A program made the position numbers and the translations under genes. From an uncultured Bacillota bacterium (GTDB lineage: Bacteria > Bacillota > Clostridia > Peptostreptococcales > Anaerovoracaceae), in assembly GCA_949290475.1 (NCBI GenBank), contig CASESB010000087.1, positions 1-32,432 of the forward strand: a stretch of DNA of 32,432 bases. Reading direction: 5' to 3'. The notes under the pieces are model-generated. The model made no database searches, was not told where the DNA came from, and saw nothing but the letters and a program-made list of their open reading frames with translations. Shown piece by piece: positions 1 through 9,247 of this stretch (positions are counted from its first letter, which is position 1; each line of letters opens with the position of its first letter).

Positions 1-2000
1 ATCTGTACGAATACAGGAGCGAATACCAGCGATACTATCGTCATCAGCTTGATGAGGATGTTGATGGAAGGACCGGACGTATCCTTGAACGGATCTCCTA
101 CCGTGTCTCCTACAACGGCAGCCTTGTGAGGGTCTGAGCCCTTGCCGCCGAAGTGGCCTTCCTCGATGTACTTCTTGGCGTTGTCCCATGCGCCGCCGGC
201 GTTAGCCATCATCAGCGCGAGCAGTACGCCCGATGAAAGCGCTCCGCCCAGCATGCCGCCGAGAGCCTCAACGCCCAGCACGATACCGATTACCAGCGGA
301 GCGATGATAGCCATGAGGCCCGGAACGATCATTTCCTTGAGAGCAGCTCTTGTGGAAATATCTACGCAGTGAGCGTAGTCAGGCTTTGAAGTTCCCTCCA
401 GGATGCCCTTATCCTCTCTGAACTGTCTTCTTACTTCCTCGATCATCTGGTTAGCTGCCTTACCTACCGAGTTCATGGTCATGGCCGAGAACAGGAACGG
501 CAGCATAGCGCCTATGAACAGACCGATAACTACTACAGGGTTGAGCAGGTCTACAGCCGACATCTGAGTAACCTCAGCGTATGAAGCGAACAGAGCCAGT
601 GCAGTGAGGGCAGCCGATCCGATGGCGAAGCCCTTACCTATAGCAGCAGTTGTGTTTCCTACGGAGTCGAGCTTGTCTGTGATCTGTCTTACATCCTCAG
701 GCAGCTCGGACATCTCAGCGATACCGCCGGCGTTGTCGGATACAGGTCCGTACGAGTCAACGGCAACCGTCATTCCCGTAGTGGACAGCATACCTACTGC
801 CGAAAGCGCGATACCGTACATTCCTGCAGTGTAGTAGGCTGCGAATATACCTACTGCGATGCAGATTATAGGCCAGAGCGTGGACATCATGCCGACGCCG
901 AGACCGCTTATGATAGTCGTAGCCGAACCTGTCTGCGACTGCTCAGCTATCTTCTTTACCGATTTGTAATCAGACGAAGTGTAGACTTCCGTGATCTTTC
1001 CGATGGCGATGCCGACTACGAGACCGGCTATGATGGAGATAGCGTAGTTGAACGTACCCATCATCACCTTGGAAAGGATTATCGTCGCGATTATAACTAT
1101 TATACCGGCAACATATGTACCCATGTTCAGAGCGTTGGCAGGGTTGGAGCCTTCCTTGCCCCTTACCATGAATATACCGATCAGGGAGGCGATGATGCCT
1201 ATGCCCGAAAGGATCAGCGGGAACAGAGCCGCCGTAGTCTCGTCGAAGAGTCCGCCTGAATTCATGGCGGCAACGGCTGCCAGCGTAACAGCTGATATTA
1301 TGGATCCAACGTATGACTCGAACAGGTCGGAGCCCATTCCGGCAACGTCTCCAACGTTGTCTCCAACGTTGTCGGCGATAACGGCAGGGTTTCTCGGGTC
1401 ATCCTCAGGGATGCCTGCCTCTACCTTACCTACCAGGTCGGCGCCAACGTCAGCCGCCTTGGTGTAGATACCGCCGCCTACCCTTCCGAAGAGGGCCATT
1501 GACGAAGCTCCGAATCCGAAGCCGGTGATACATTCCATTACAGTAGCCAGATCGAGAACGCACATTACGACTCCCAGACCGAGAAGTCCGAGGCCGGTAA
1601 CGGCAAGACCCATTACGGCGCCTGATCTGAAGGCTATCTTCAGAGCCCTGTTCATGCCGGATTCCTTGGCTGCATTGGCAGTCCTTACGTTACCCAGCGT
1701 CGCTACATTCATTCCGAAGAATCCTGCGGCTACCGAAAGCAGCGCTCCCACTACGTAGAGTATCGCTGTCGTTACACTCTGAAGTCCGAATCCGATCAGC
1801 AGGGCTATGACGATGATAACGATAGCCATTATTCGGTATTCTCTCTTCAGGAACGCCATCGCGCCTTCTCTGATATAGCCGGCGATCTCCTTCATCCTGT
1901 CGTTTCCTTCATCGGCGTTCTTTATCCATACGGACAGGCCGACGGCCGCTATAAGTCCTATGACCGCAGCAGCGACGGAAAGAATTGCAATAATTTCCAT
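1..2000 (-). CDS. hppA: Membrane-bound ion-translocating pyrophosphatase, K+-dependent type (3' end outside window)
   Basis: Integral membrane pump that couples hydrolysis of pyrophosphate to export of H+ or Na+. It is read from the ATG at 2000, preceded by GGAGGAGG about 10 bases upstream, and stays open for 666 codons to the left edge. Family length is about 670-700 residues, so only a few C-terminal residues are missing. The sequence shows many hydrophobic helices, the substrate motif [11 protein letters not shown], the Asp-rich DNVGDNVGD loop, and a second acidic motif [14 protein letters not shown] near the end. The motif [10 protein letters not shown] has Ala and Gly at the two positions that are Lys and Thr in K+-independent enzymes, so by family rules this is the K+-activated class, which includes the Na+ pumps. 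Whether it moves Na+ or H+ cannot be read safely. It lies downstream of secG on the same strand, separated by a hairpin. Confidence 0.96.
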   Translation of the reverse strand, partial: MEIIAILSVAAAVIGLIAAVGLSVWIKNADEGNDRMKEIAGYIREGAMAFLKREYRIMAIVIIVIALLIGFGLQSVTTAILYVVGALLSVAAGFFGMNVATLGNVRTANAAKESGMNRALKIAFRSGAVMGLAVTGLGLLGLGVVMCVLDLATVMECITGFGFGASSMALFGRVGGGIYTKAADVGADLVGKVEAGIPEDDPRNPAVIADNVGDNVGDVAGMGSDLFESYVGSIISAVTLAAVAAMNSGGLFDETTAALFPLILSGIGIIASLIGIFMVRGKEGSNPANALNMGTYVAGIIVIIATIILSKVMMGTFNYAISIIAGLVVGIAIGKITEVYTSSDYKSVKKIAEQSQTGSATTIISGLGVGMMSTLWPIICIAVGIFAAYYTAGMYGIALSAVGMLSTTGMTVAVDSYGPVSDNAGGIAEMSELPEDVRQITDKLDSVGNTTAAIGKGFAIGSAALTALALFASYAEVTQMSAVDLLNPVVVIGLFIGAMLPFLFSAMTMNSVGKAANQMIEEVRRQFREDKGILEGTSKPDYAHCVDISTRAALKEMIVPGLMAIIAPLVIGIVLGVEALGGMLGGALSSGVLLALMMANAGGAWDNAKKYIEEGHFGGKGSDPHKAAVVGDTVGDPFKDTSGPSINILIKLMTIVSLVFAPVFVQ

Positions 2001-2038
2001 CTTGATGATACCTCCTCCTCGTACCCGGACGCATTACA

Positions 2039-2059
2039 GGAGGCGTCATTGGCGCCTCC
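2039..2059 (-). terminator. GC-rich hairpin between secG and hppA, possible weak terminator
   Basis: GGAGGCG and CGCCTCC form a perfect 7-bp stem with a 7-base loop. On the minus strand it is followed by TGTAATG, not a T tract, so it may be a weak or Rho-assisted terminator of the secG transcript or an mRNA end-stabilising structure. Confidence 0.35.
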
Positions 2060-2137
2060 CACAAAATTACCGGACACGAATTGTAAAATAATTTGATTGA
2101 TATAAACTGTTGATGCCGTGTTCCCCGCAACCCTGCT

Positions 2138-2368
2138 CTATTCGATCGCTACGAGAACCAGAGCCAACAGTATGAATAACACCGCTGTGACTGTGGAGAT
2201 CCTGCTCAGGATAGCGTCATATCCCTGACTTTTCCTCTTGCCGAAGAGCTGCTCCGCTCCTCCGCCTATGGAACCGGACAATCCGGCGCTGTTGCTGGAC
2301 TGCAACAGTATGCTGATAGTCAGTACTACGCTCACCACAACGAGTATAATCTTAAGGGCTATTCCCAT
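2138..2368 (-). CDS. secG: SecG, preprotein translocase subunit
   Basis: Small membrane subunit of the SecYEG channel that assists protein export. It has 76 residues, the usual SecG length, with two hydrophobic helices (about residues 3-20 and 53-74) joined by a Gly/Ser-rich loop containing the typical LLQSSNSAGLSGSIGGGAEQ signature. I chose the ATG at 2368 because AAGGAGG lies 6-7 bases upstream; the frame stays open for 14 more codons upstream, but that extension contains the ribosome binding site itself. It sits at the end of the glycolytic cluster just after eno, a common arrangement in Bacillota, and also appears to have its own promoter. Confidence 0.93.
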   Translation of the reverse strand: MGIALKIILVVVSVVLTISILLQSSNSAGLSGSIGGGAEQLFGKRKSQGYDAILSRISTVTAVLFILLALVLVAIE

Positions 2369-2450
2369 ATTAAATCCTCCTTCATTGTTCTGTCGCCCGA
2401 AGGGTGACAACAGGTGTCCAGAGAAGTCGGGCTCACTTACTAACTTGTTA

Positions 2451-2479
2451 AGTGTATCACAGGGTCATTCAAAAATCAA
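2451..2479 (-). promoter_or_regulatory. Candidate sigma-A promoter for secG
   Basis: Read on the minus strand: TTGATT, 17 bases, TACACT, placed about 85 bases before the secG start in the 155-base gap after eno. Each hexamer matches the consensus at four of six positions. A small hairpin with a TTC(G) loop lies between it and the secG ribosome binding site. Confidence 0.45.
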
Positions 2480-2523
2480 CGGTTTTGCCTTCTCAGGCGC
2501 TCATTTTTTTGCCTTATCGGCAT

Positions 2524-3834
<1,311 letters not shown>

Positions 3835-4581
3835 TTAAAAATCTATGATCTCCATGAAATCGGCAGCCTTGAGGCTCGCTCCTCCGACAAGAGCGCCGTC
3901 GATCTCATCCATGTTCATGATATCCGTCGCATTGGCAGGCTTCACGCTGCCGCCGTACTGTATTATCATCTCGTCAGCAGCATCCTCACCGTAAAGCTCT
4001 ATGAGCGTGTTTCTGATGAAAGCGCACATCTCTTCCGCCTGCTGCGGCGTAGCCGTCCTGCCCGTACCTATGGCCCATATAGGCTCGTAGGCTATGACTA
4101 TCTTCACGGCATCTGCTGCATCTATTCCTGCAAGCCCCAGCTCCAGCTGAGCTTTCACCTTATCGAACGCCTTGCCGGCATCGCGCTCCTCCAGGCTCTC
4201 GCCTACGCACATTATCGGCCTGATGCTTCCCGTCAGCAGCTTTTTCAGCTTCAGGTTCACCGTTTCGTCAGTCTCGGCGAAATACTGCCGCCTCTCCGAG
4301 TGCCCTACGATGCAGAAATCCACGCCTATATCCTCCAGCATGGCCGCTGACACCTCGCCCGTGTACGCGCCTTCATCCGCAAAGTGAACGTTCTGCGCTC
4401 CGATCTTTATGCCGGTGCCCCTGAATTCCTCCACCAGCGTTTCAAGATCGGTAAAAGGCGCACATATCGCCGTCTGCACGTCAGTTCCCCTGTAGAGCTT
4501 CCTGAACTCCTCTGCAAAGGCGCGGGCTTCCGCTCTCGTCTTGAACATCTTCCAGTTTCCCGCAATAAATGGTACTCTCAT
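3835..4581 (-). CDS. tpiA: Triosephosphate isomerase
   Basis: Interconverts dihydroxyacetone phosphate and glyceraldehyde 3-phosphate. The product is 248 residues, normal for the TIM-barrel family. Asn9 and Lys11 (GNWKMFK), catalytic His94 in IVGHSERRQYF, catalytic Glu166 in AYEPIWAIGTG, and the phosphate-binding GGSVKP and GALVGGASL loops are all present. The ATG follows the pgk stop codon directly with no intervening base, and its ribosome binding site (GGAGG) lies inside the end of pgk, so translation of the two is probably coupled. Confidence 0.98.
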   Translation of the reverse strand: MRVPFIAGNWKMFKTRAEARAFAEEFRKLYRGTDVQTAICAPFTDLETLVEEFRGTGIKIGAQNVHFADEGAYTGEVSAAMLEDIGVDFCIVGHSERRQYFAETDETVNLKLKKLLTGSIRPIMCVGESLEERDAGKAFDKVKAQLELGLAGIDAADAVKIVIAYEPIWAIGTGRTATPQQAEEMCAFIRNTLIELYGEDAADEMIIQYGGSVKPANATDIMNMDEIDGALVGGASLKAADFMEIIDF

Positions 4582-5766
4582 TTACTTGTCCTCCAAACAC
4601 AATATCCCCGGCAGCTCCTTACCCTCCAGGAATTCGAGAGAAGCGCCGCCTCCCGTTGAAATATGGGTCATTTTATCGGCATACCCGAACTGCTCGGCAG
4701 CCGCAGCGGAGTCGCCTCCGCCTACTATGGTAACAGCGCTGCTTTCAGCCAGCGCCTTCGCTATAGCCTTTGTTCCTTCTGCGAAATTCGGCATCTCGAA
4801 CACTCCCGCAGGGCCGTTCCACACTATGGTCGCAGCCTTTGCTATCGCTCCCCTGTAGAGCTCGATCGTCTTAGGGCCTATGTCCATGCCCATCATATCG
4901 GCAGGTATCTTATCCCTGTCAAAGACGCCCTTTTCGCTGTCGTTGGCGAATTCCGCGGCGCATACCGTATCGACCGGCAGCAGAAGCTCCACGCCGGAGG
5001 TCTTCGCCTTTTCCATGATATCCTTCGCCAGTCCGATACTCTCCTCGTCGAGTATCGACGTTCCTATTTCAAGACCCATGGCCTTGAAGAACGTATAGCT
5101 CATGCCGCCGGCGATGATGAGACTGTCCACCTTTTTCATAAGATTCTCGATGACAGGGATCTTATCGCCGACCTTGGCTCCGCCCATGATGGCCAGGAAT
5201 GGTCTCTGCGGATCCTCCAGAGCATCGCCCAGGAACCTGACCTCCTTTTCGATCAGAAATCCGGAAACGCTAGGCATATACCTGGCCAGTCCCGCCGTAG
5301 AACAATGCGCTCTGTGCGCGGTGCCGAAGGCGTCGTTGACGAATATCTCTCCCAGCTGCGCCAGCTGTCCCGTGAACGGCTCCTCGTTTTTAGTCTCCTC
5401 GCTCCTGTATCTCACGTTTTCGAGCATCATGACCTGGCCCGGCTCCAGTGCTTCAGCCTGCGCCCGCACGCTGTCGTCCACGACGACGTCCGACGGTGTG
5501 AATATCACCTCGCATCCCAGCAGCTGCGACAGTCTGTCGGCCACCGGCTTCAGCGAGAATTCAGGCTTCGGCTCTCCTTTAGGTCTGCCCATGTGAGACA
5601 TGAGTATCACCTTAGCCCCTTTTTCCATAAGATACTCTATCGTAGGCAGCGCCGAGGTTATCCTCCTGTCGTCCGTGATCTTTCCGTCCTGCATCGGCAC
5701 GTTGAAATCGCACCTGACGAGCACGCGCTTCCCGGAAACGTCAATGTCTCTAACGGTTTTCTTCAT
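4582..5766 (-). CDS. pgk: Phosphoglycerate kinase
   Basis: Transfers phosphate from 1,3-bisphosphoglycerate to ADP, the first ATP-yielding step of lower glycolysis. At 394 residues it is full length for a bacterial enzyme: N-terminal substrate domain with RVLVRCDFNVPM and the MSHMGRPKG loop, an AHRAHCSTAG segment, the central hinge around AIMGGAKVGDKI, and the C-terminal nucleotide domain ending in TIVGGGDSAAAAEQFG and HISTGGGASLEFLEGKELPG. It lies between gap (76-base gap holding a strong hairpin) and tpiA (adjacent). Confidence 0.98.
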   Translation of the reverse strand: MKKTVRDIDVSGKRVLVRCDFNVPMQDGKITDDRRITSALPTIEYLMEKGAKVILMSHMGRPKGEPKPEFSLKPVADRLSQLLGCEVIFTPSDVVVDDSVRAQAEALEPGQVMMLENVRYRSEETKNEEPFTGQLAQLGEIFVNDAFGTAHRAHCSTAGLARYMPSVSGFLIEKEVRFLGDALEDPQRPFLAIMGGAKVGDKIPVIENLMKKVDSLIIAGGMSYTFFKAMGLEIGTSILDEESIGLAKDIMEKAKTSGVELLLPVDTVCAAEFANDSEKGVFDRDKIPADMMGMDIGPKTIELYRGAIAKAATIVWNGPAGVFEMPNFAEGTKAIAKALAESSAVTIVGGGDSAAAAEQFGYADKMTHISTGGGASLEFLEGKELPGILCLEDK

Positions 5767-5801
5767 AGTCGGCTCCTTCCCTTTCTTTTTGATATTACGA
5801 C

Positions 5802-5828
5802 CGGCAGCCGGCCTCTGGCCGGCTGCCG
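5802..5828 (-). promoter_or_regulatory. Strong 12-bp hairpin in the gap-pgk intergenic region
   Basis: CGGCAGCCGGCC and its exact complement flank a 3-base loop (TCT). It has no T tract on the minus strand, so it is unlikely to be a full terminator. In a polycistronic mRNA such a structure can set RNA processing or stability so that gap and pgk differ in abundance; this role is inferred. Confidence 0.6.
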
Positions 5829-5842
5829 CTGTCCTGTTATAC

Positions 5843-6862
5843 TTATGCGTTGTCTACACTGTACATGTGCTTTATCAGCTCCAGCACCTTCACGGAATAT
5901 CCGTACTCGTTATCGTAGAAGGCTATCAGCTTGAAGAACTTGTCGTTGAGCTGTATTCCCTCTCTGGCGTCGAATATGGACGTATGCGGATCGCCGATGA
6001 AATCGCTGGATACAACTTCGTCATCGATATATTCGATAACGCCCTTCATAGGGCCTTCCTCGGACGCTTCCTTGATCTTTCTGCAGATCTCCTCATAGCT
6101 GGCCGAATTCTTCAGCTGTATATTCACGTCGATCACCGACACGTCGTTCGTCGGAACTCGATAAGCTATACCGGTCATCCTTCCCACCAGCGATGGTATT
6201 ACGAGTCCGACCGCCTTGGCGGCTCCCGTGCTCGTAGGAATGATATTTCCGAAGGCCGATCTTCCCGTTCTCCAGTCCTTGAGCGACCTGGCGTCTACGA
6301 CCTTCTGCTTTGCCGTAGCCGCATGTATCGTCGACATGAGTCCCTGCTCTATGCCCCAGTTATCTTCGATTACCTTGCATACAGGAGCCAGACAGTTCGT
6401 GGTGCAGGAAGCGTTCGATACTATGTCCATGTCCTTCCTGTACTCGTCGTTGTTTACTCCCATTACGAAGGTCGGCGTCGTCTTGTCTTTAGCAGGCGCC
6501 GTTATGATGACCTTCTTGGCTCCCTGATTTATGTGTACCATGGCTTTCTCAGTGGTATTGTAGGCTCCGGTACCTTCAACGATGTATTCGGCTCCGCAGC
6601 TGCTCCACGGAATATTGGCCGCATCGCTCTCGCTGAAAACAGGCACCTTCTTGCCGTCTATGATAAGTCCCTCATCGTATACCCCCAGCTCTTTCGGAAA
6701 ACGCCCAAATACCGTATCGTATTTCAGCATGTACTTCATGTACTCTTTATCGGCGTTTCGAACATTGATACCTGCGATCTCGATCTCAGGCATGTCCATT
6801 GCCGCGCGGATCACCACACGTGAAATACGACCAAAGCCGCTTATTCCGATCTTGATTGCCAT
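5843..6862 (-). CDS. gap: Glyceraldehyde-3-phosphate dehydrogenase, type I, with altered coenzyme pocket
   Basis: Phosphorylating GAPDH of lower glycolysis, 339 residues. The catalytic Cys153 (SNASCTTNCLAP) and His180 are present, and the body resembles the E. coli GapA subgroup (QKVVDARSLKDWR, GNIIPTSTGAAKAVG, NEYGYSVKVLEL). The coenzyme site is unusual. The Rossmann fingerprint reads GFGRIS rather than GFGRIG. The acidic residue that normally follows IN at the end of beta-strand 2 and binds the NAD ribose is replaced by Val34-Arg35. The residues equivalent to Leu187-Pro188 of the Bacillus enzyme are Ala191-Arg192. Similar changes mark NADP-using GAPDHs, so NADP or dual use is inferred. The start has AGGAGGGAG upstream. 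It lies 79 bases after rpoN. Confidence 0.95.
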   Translation of the reverse strand: MAIKIGISGFGRISRVVIRAAMDMPEIEIAGINVRNADKEYMKYMLKYDTVFGRFPKELGVYDEGLIIDGKKVPVFSESDAANIPWSSCGAEYIVEGTGAYNTTEKAMVHINQGAKKVIITAPAKDKTTPTFVMGVNNDEYRKDMDIVSNASCTTNCLAPVCKVIEDNWGIEQGLMSTIHAATAKQKVVDARSLKDWRTGRSAFGNIIPTSTGAAKAVGLVIPSLVGRMTGIAYRVPTNDVSVIDVNIQLKNSASYEEICRKIKEASEEGPMKGVIEYIDDEVVSSDFIGDPHTSIFDAREGIQLNDKFFKLIAFYDNEYGYSVKVLELIKHMYSVDNA

Positions 6863-6941
6863 TTTGTAACTCCCTCCTAAAATGTTCTGTAAGTTTAATT
6901 TGATTCATCTATATCAAACCCGCGGATCCGTGCCGTCAGGC

Positions 6942-8402
6942 TCAATATCGCTTTCTTCTGGAGGACGACGGGATGCTCATCTCGTCCCTGTATTTGGCTA
7001 CTGTCCTCCTCGATATGCTGATGCCCTTTTCTTCAAGCATCGCCACCATAGCCTGATCGCTGTAAGGCGATCTCTGATCTTCGTTTTCTACTATTTCCCT
7101 GATAAATTCCTTTATGCTGTTTGACGATATGCCTTCGCCGTGGCTTCCGGAGACGCCGGCCGAAAAGAAATACTTTATCTCGAATACTCCCCTCGGACAC
7201 TGCATATACTTGCCGTTTATGGAACGTGATACCGTCGATTCGTGTATCCCCAGCTCCTCCGCTATGTCCTTGAGCGTCAGCGTTTTGAGATACTTCACGC
7301 CTCTGTCGAAGAATTCTTTCTGATGCTCGACGACAGCCGTCACCACGTTGAATATCGTCTGCTTTCTCTGCTCTATGCTCTTGATGAGCCATATGGCCGA
7401 ATTGACACGATCCGAAAGATACTTGGACAGATTGTCGTCCTCCTCCGACTGTTTCATCAGCTTGCTGTAATACGAGCTGACCATCAGTCTCGGCGTGCTG
7501 CTCTCATTGACCGTGACCACGTAATCGTCATCTACCTTCTCTATTATCACATCGGGTATGATATATCTGGTGTCCGCTCCCGACGCGAAAAGCCTGCCGG
7601 GCTTAGGCTCCAGAGTCCTGATGATATCGTTCATCTCCTGTATCTCCTTAGGAGATACGCCCAGCTCCTTGGCTACGGCTCCGAACTTGCCGTTAGCCAG
7701 ATCCTCCAGGTGCTCGCCGACCACCTTTTCAAAGATATCGGTCAGCTGCCCCTGATATCTGAGCTGTATGGTGAGACATTCCGCCAGATCGCGCGCGCCC
7801 ACGCCGACAGGATCGAAGCCGTGAATTATATCCAGCGCCTCCTCGATCTTGGCTTCCGGCACTCCCAGAGCCTCGGCCATCTCCTCTACCGTAGATGTGA
7901 GATAACCGTTTTCATCCAGCGACTCTATGATATATTCGCCGACTCTCCTGCAGCCCTTCTTCTCAGTCGCGCACTGCAGCTGAAACATCAGATGCTCCGG
8001 AAGCGTGATATCAGAAGAAACGTACTGCTCGTACGTGTTCTCCTTTTCTTCCCCGTTTCTGTCCTCCCACTGTCTGTAGCTTATATCGTCGTACTGTCTG
8101 TCCTTGATATATTCCTTCCAGTCGAAATCCTCATCCTTGCCCGAGGCAGAAACTTCGCCGCTTTCCGTCCTTCTCACGTCAAAGCTCTCTTCCCTGCTAT
8201 CGGCTGCGCCCTGCTCGGAAGAGCCTCTGACATCTCCCGCGGCCTGCTCCAGCACCGGATTCACAAGCAGCTGCTCCTGCACATATGAATCCAGCTCCTG
8301 CGTATTGAACTTCAGGATCTGTATCGCCTGTATGAGCTCCGGGGTCATCACCAGTTTCTGGGACTGTTCAATTTTTAGGTCATATCCTAGTTTCATACCC
8401 AT
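6942..8402 (-). CDS. rpoN: RNA polymerase sigma-54 factor
   Basis: Alternative sigma factor that recognises -24/-12 promoters and needs an ATP-dependent enhancer-binding activator. The 486-residue product has the Gln/Leu-rich region I at the N-terminus (LKIEQSQKLVMTPELIQAIQ), the core-binding middle region, a helix-turn-helix (LKDIAEELGIHESTVSRS) and a C-terminal RpoN box RRTVAKYRDE at about residues 465-474. The first ATG is used because GAGG lies about 11 bases upstream; a second ATG two codons later is possible. It directly precedes gap, where many Bacilli carry the sigma-54-related repressor gene cggR. No enhancer-binding activator gene was seen in the window. Confidence 0.97.
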   Translation of the reverse strand: MGMKLGYDLKIEQSQKLVMTPELIQAIQILKFNTQELDSYVQEQLLVNPVLEQAAGDVRGSSEQGAADSREESFDVRRTESGEVSASGKDEDFDWKEYIKDRQYDDISYRQWEDRNGEEKENTYEQYVSSDITLPEHLMFQLQCATEKKGCRRVGEYIIESLDENGYLTSTVEEMAEALGVPEAKIEEALDIIHGFDPVGVGARDLAECLTIQLRYQGQLTDIFEKVVGEHLEDLANGKFGAVAKELGVSPKEIQEMNDIIRTLEPKPGRLFASGADTRYIIPDVIIEKVDDDYVVTVNESSTPRLMVSSYYSKLMKQSEEDDNLSKYLSDRVNSAIWLIKSIEQRKQTIFNVVTAVVEHQKEFFDRGVKYLKTLTLKDIAEELGIHESTVSRSINGKYMQCPRGVFEIKYFFSAGVSGSHGEGISSNSIKEFIREIVENEDQRSPYSDQAMVAMLEEKGISISRRTVAKYRDEMSIPSSSRRKRY

Positions 8403-8424
8403 TTTTCTAAATACCTCGGTTTAT

Positions 8425-8453
8425 ATTATATCATACAGCGTGTTTTTTACCAA
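8425..8453 (-). promoter_or_regulatory. Candidate sigma-A promoter for rpoN (and possibly the gap operon)
   Basis: Read on the minus strand: TTGGTA, 17 bases, perfect TATAAT. The predicted start of transcription lies only about 15 bases before the rpoN ATG, giving a very short leader that still includes GAGG. No equally good promoter was found in the 79 bases between rpoN and gap. Confidence 0.65.
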
Positions 8454-8476
8454 TGCTTTACCCCGAATTGACATTA

Positions 8477-8950
8477 CTATTTTAAATTCGGGAACCCCTG
8501 CTGCCGCAAGGATTCAAAGAGTATAATGTTGACTGAATTTGCCAAGTTTAGCGACCTGAGCCGCGTGTCTTCGCTCATCGGGATGCGTATCGCCGCCTCC
8601 TCGTGCTCCGCTATGAACGGACGCGGCAGCCCCGCCGTCTCCCTGCCGAACAGTATCATATCCTCGTCGCAAAAATCCACGTCTGTATATAACCGTCCTC
8701 CCTGCGTCGTCGCCAGGAACATGCGCTTCTTCCCGCCGTATTTTTTCATGAAACCGTCAAGGCTGTCATGCACCTCCAGCTTCACGAACGGCCAGTAATC
8801 AAGGCCGGCCCGCTTGAGACTCCTGTCGTCTATGGAAAAGCCCAGCGGCTCCACCAGGTGCAGCACGCTACCCGTCGCCGCACAGCTTCTGGCTATATTT
8901 CCCGTATTAGGCGGTATCTCCGGCTCCACCAGAACTATATGCATCGCCAT
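8477..8950 (-). CDS. trmL: tRNA (cytidine/uridine-34 2'-O)-methyltransferase TrmL
   Basis: SPOUT-family enzyme that methylates the ribose of the wobble base of tRNA-Leu. At 157 residues it is the minimal family length. The three SPOUT motifs are visible: NTGNIARSCAATG near residue 15, LFGRETAGLP near residue 101, and the knot segment RIPMSEDTRLRSLNLANSVNI near the C-terminus. GGAG lies 8 bases before the first ATG; an ATG two codons later is the alternative. It is 74 bases upstream of rpoN on the same strand but rpoN has its own promoter. Its leader contains a terminator-like hairpin. Confidence 0.95.
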   Translation of the reverse strand: MAMHIVLVEPEIPPNTGNIARSCAATGSVLHLVEPLGFSIDDRSLKRAGLDYWPFVKLEVHDSLDGFMKKYGGKKRMFLATTQGGRLYTDVDFCDEDMILFGRETAGLPRPFIAEHEEAAIRIPMSEDTRLRSLNLANSVNIILFESLRQQGFPNLK

Positions 8951-9000
8951 TATGCTCTCTCCTTTCCGCTTCCCGTCGTTTTGTATATCGGCAGTTATAA

Positions 9001-9041
9001 AAAAAGCACCGCCTGATATGGTTACTTGTGCGGTACTTTTT
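9001..9041 (-). terminator. Terminator-like hairpin inside the trmL leader (bidirectional)
   Basis: Two 12-base arms (9001-9012 and 9030-9041) pair with one mismatch around a 17-base loop. On the minus strand the stem is followed by seven T, and on the plus strand the right arm also ends in five T. It lies between the trmL promoter and the trmL start codon, so on the minus strand it would act as an attenuator. An 8-codon ORF (9048-9022, MGQKVPHK) overlaps it, but the nearest AGGAGG is 18 bases from its ATG. Confidence 0.6.
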
Positions 9042-9085
9042 GACCCATGAGAAGAGCCGCTCCGGCCCTCCTTTTACTGATTTTT

Positions 9086-9114
9086 ATTATACCATTTGCC
9101 AGCGAGGCGCACAA
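9086..9114 (-). promoter_or_regulatory. Candidate sigma-A promoter for trmL
   Basis: Read on the minus strand: TTGTGC, 17 bases, perfect TATAAT. Predicted transcription start is about 9079, giving a leader of about 130 bases before trmL. The -10 is convincing; the -35 matches at only three of six positions. Confidence 0.5.
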
Positions 9115-9184
9115 GAACATAATATGCGTGCTGTACCGCACAGTCAGTCTGCAGCCTCCGCATCCGTCCTTTATCAAAAAATAC

Positions 9185-9213
9185 GAGACAAAATGTGAAA
9201 TGTATTATATAAT
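9185..9213 (+). promoter_or_regulatory. Candidate sigma-A promoter for hom
   Basis: GAGACA, 17 bases, perfect TATAAT; predicted start of transcription about 9220, giving a leader under 30 bases. That leaves no room for a T-box or other riboswitch ahead of hom. Confidence 0.65.
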
Positions 9214-9247
9214 TACTTCATTGATCGTTTGTTTAGCGGAGGTAAAA

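Noticed and set aside
4663..5934. Long open frame on the plus strand opposite pgk (similar ones at 2452-3777, 5600-6823, 7242-8288, 11166-12542, 29631-30668)
   Set aside because: Each lies opposite a certain gene, has no family resemblance and no ribosome binding site; they are by-products of codon bias.
6863..6941. CggR operator or sigma-54 promoter ahead of gap
   Set aside because: Neither the CggR repeats nor a GG-N10-GC core was found; only a weak TTTGAT-N8-ATCAAA repeat is visible.
9047..9247. N-terminal extension of homoserine dehydrogenase that looks like a signal sequence
   Set aside because: It includes the hom promoter and ribosome binding site, and the Rossmann motif begins right after the later ATG.
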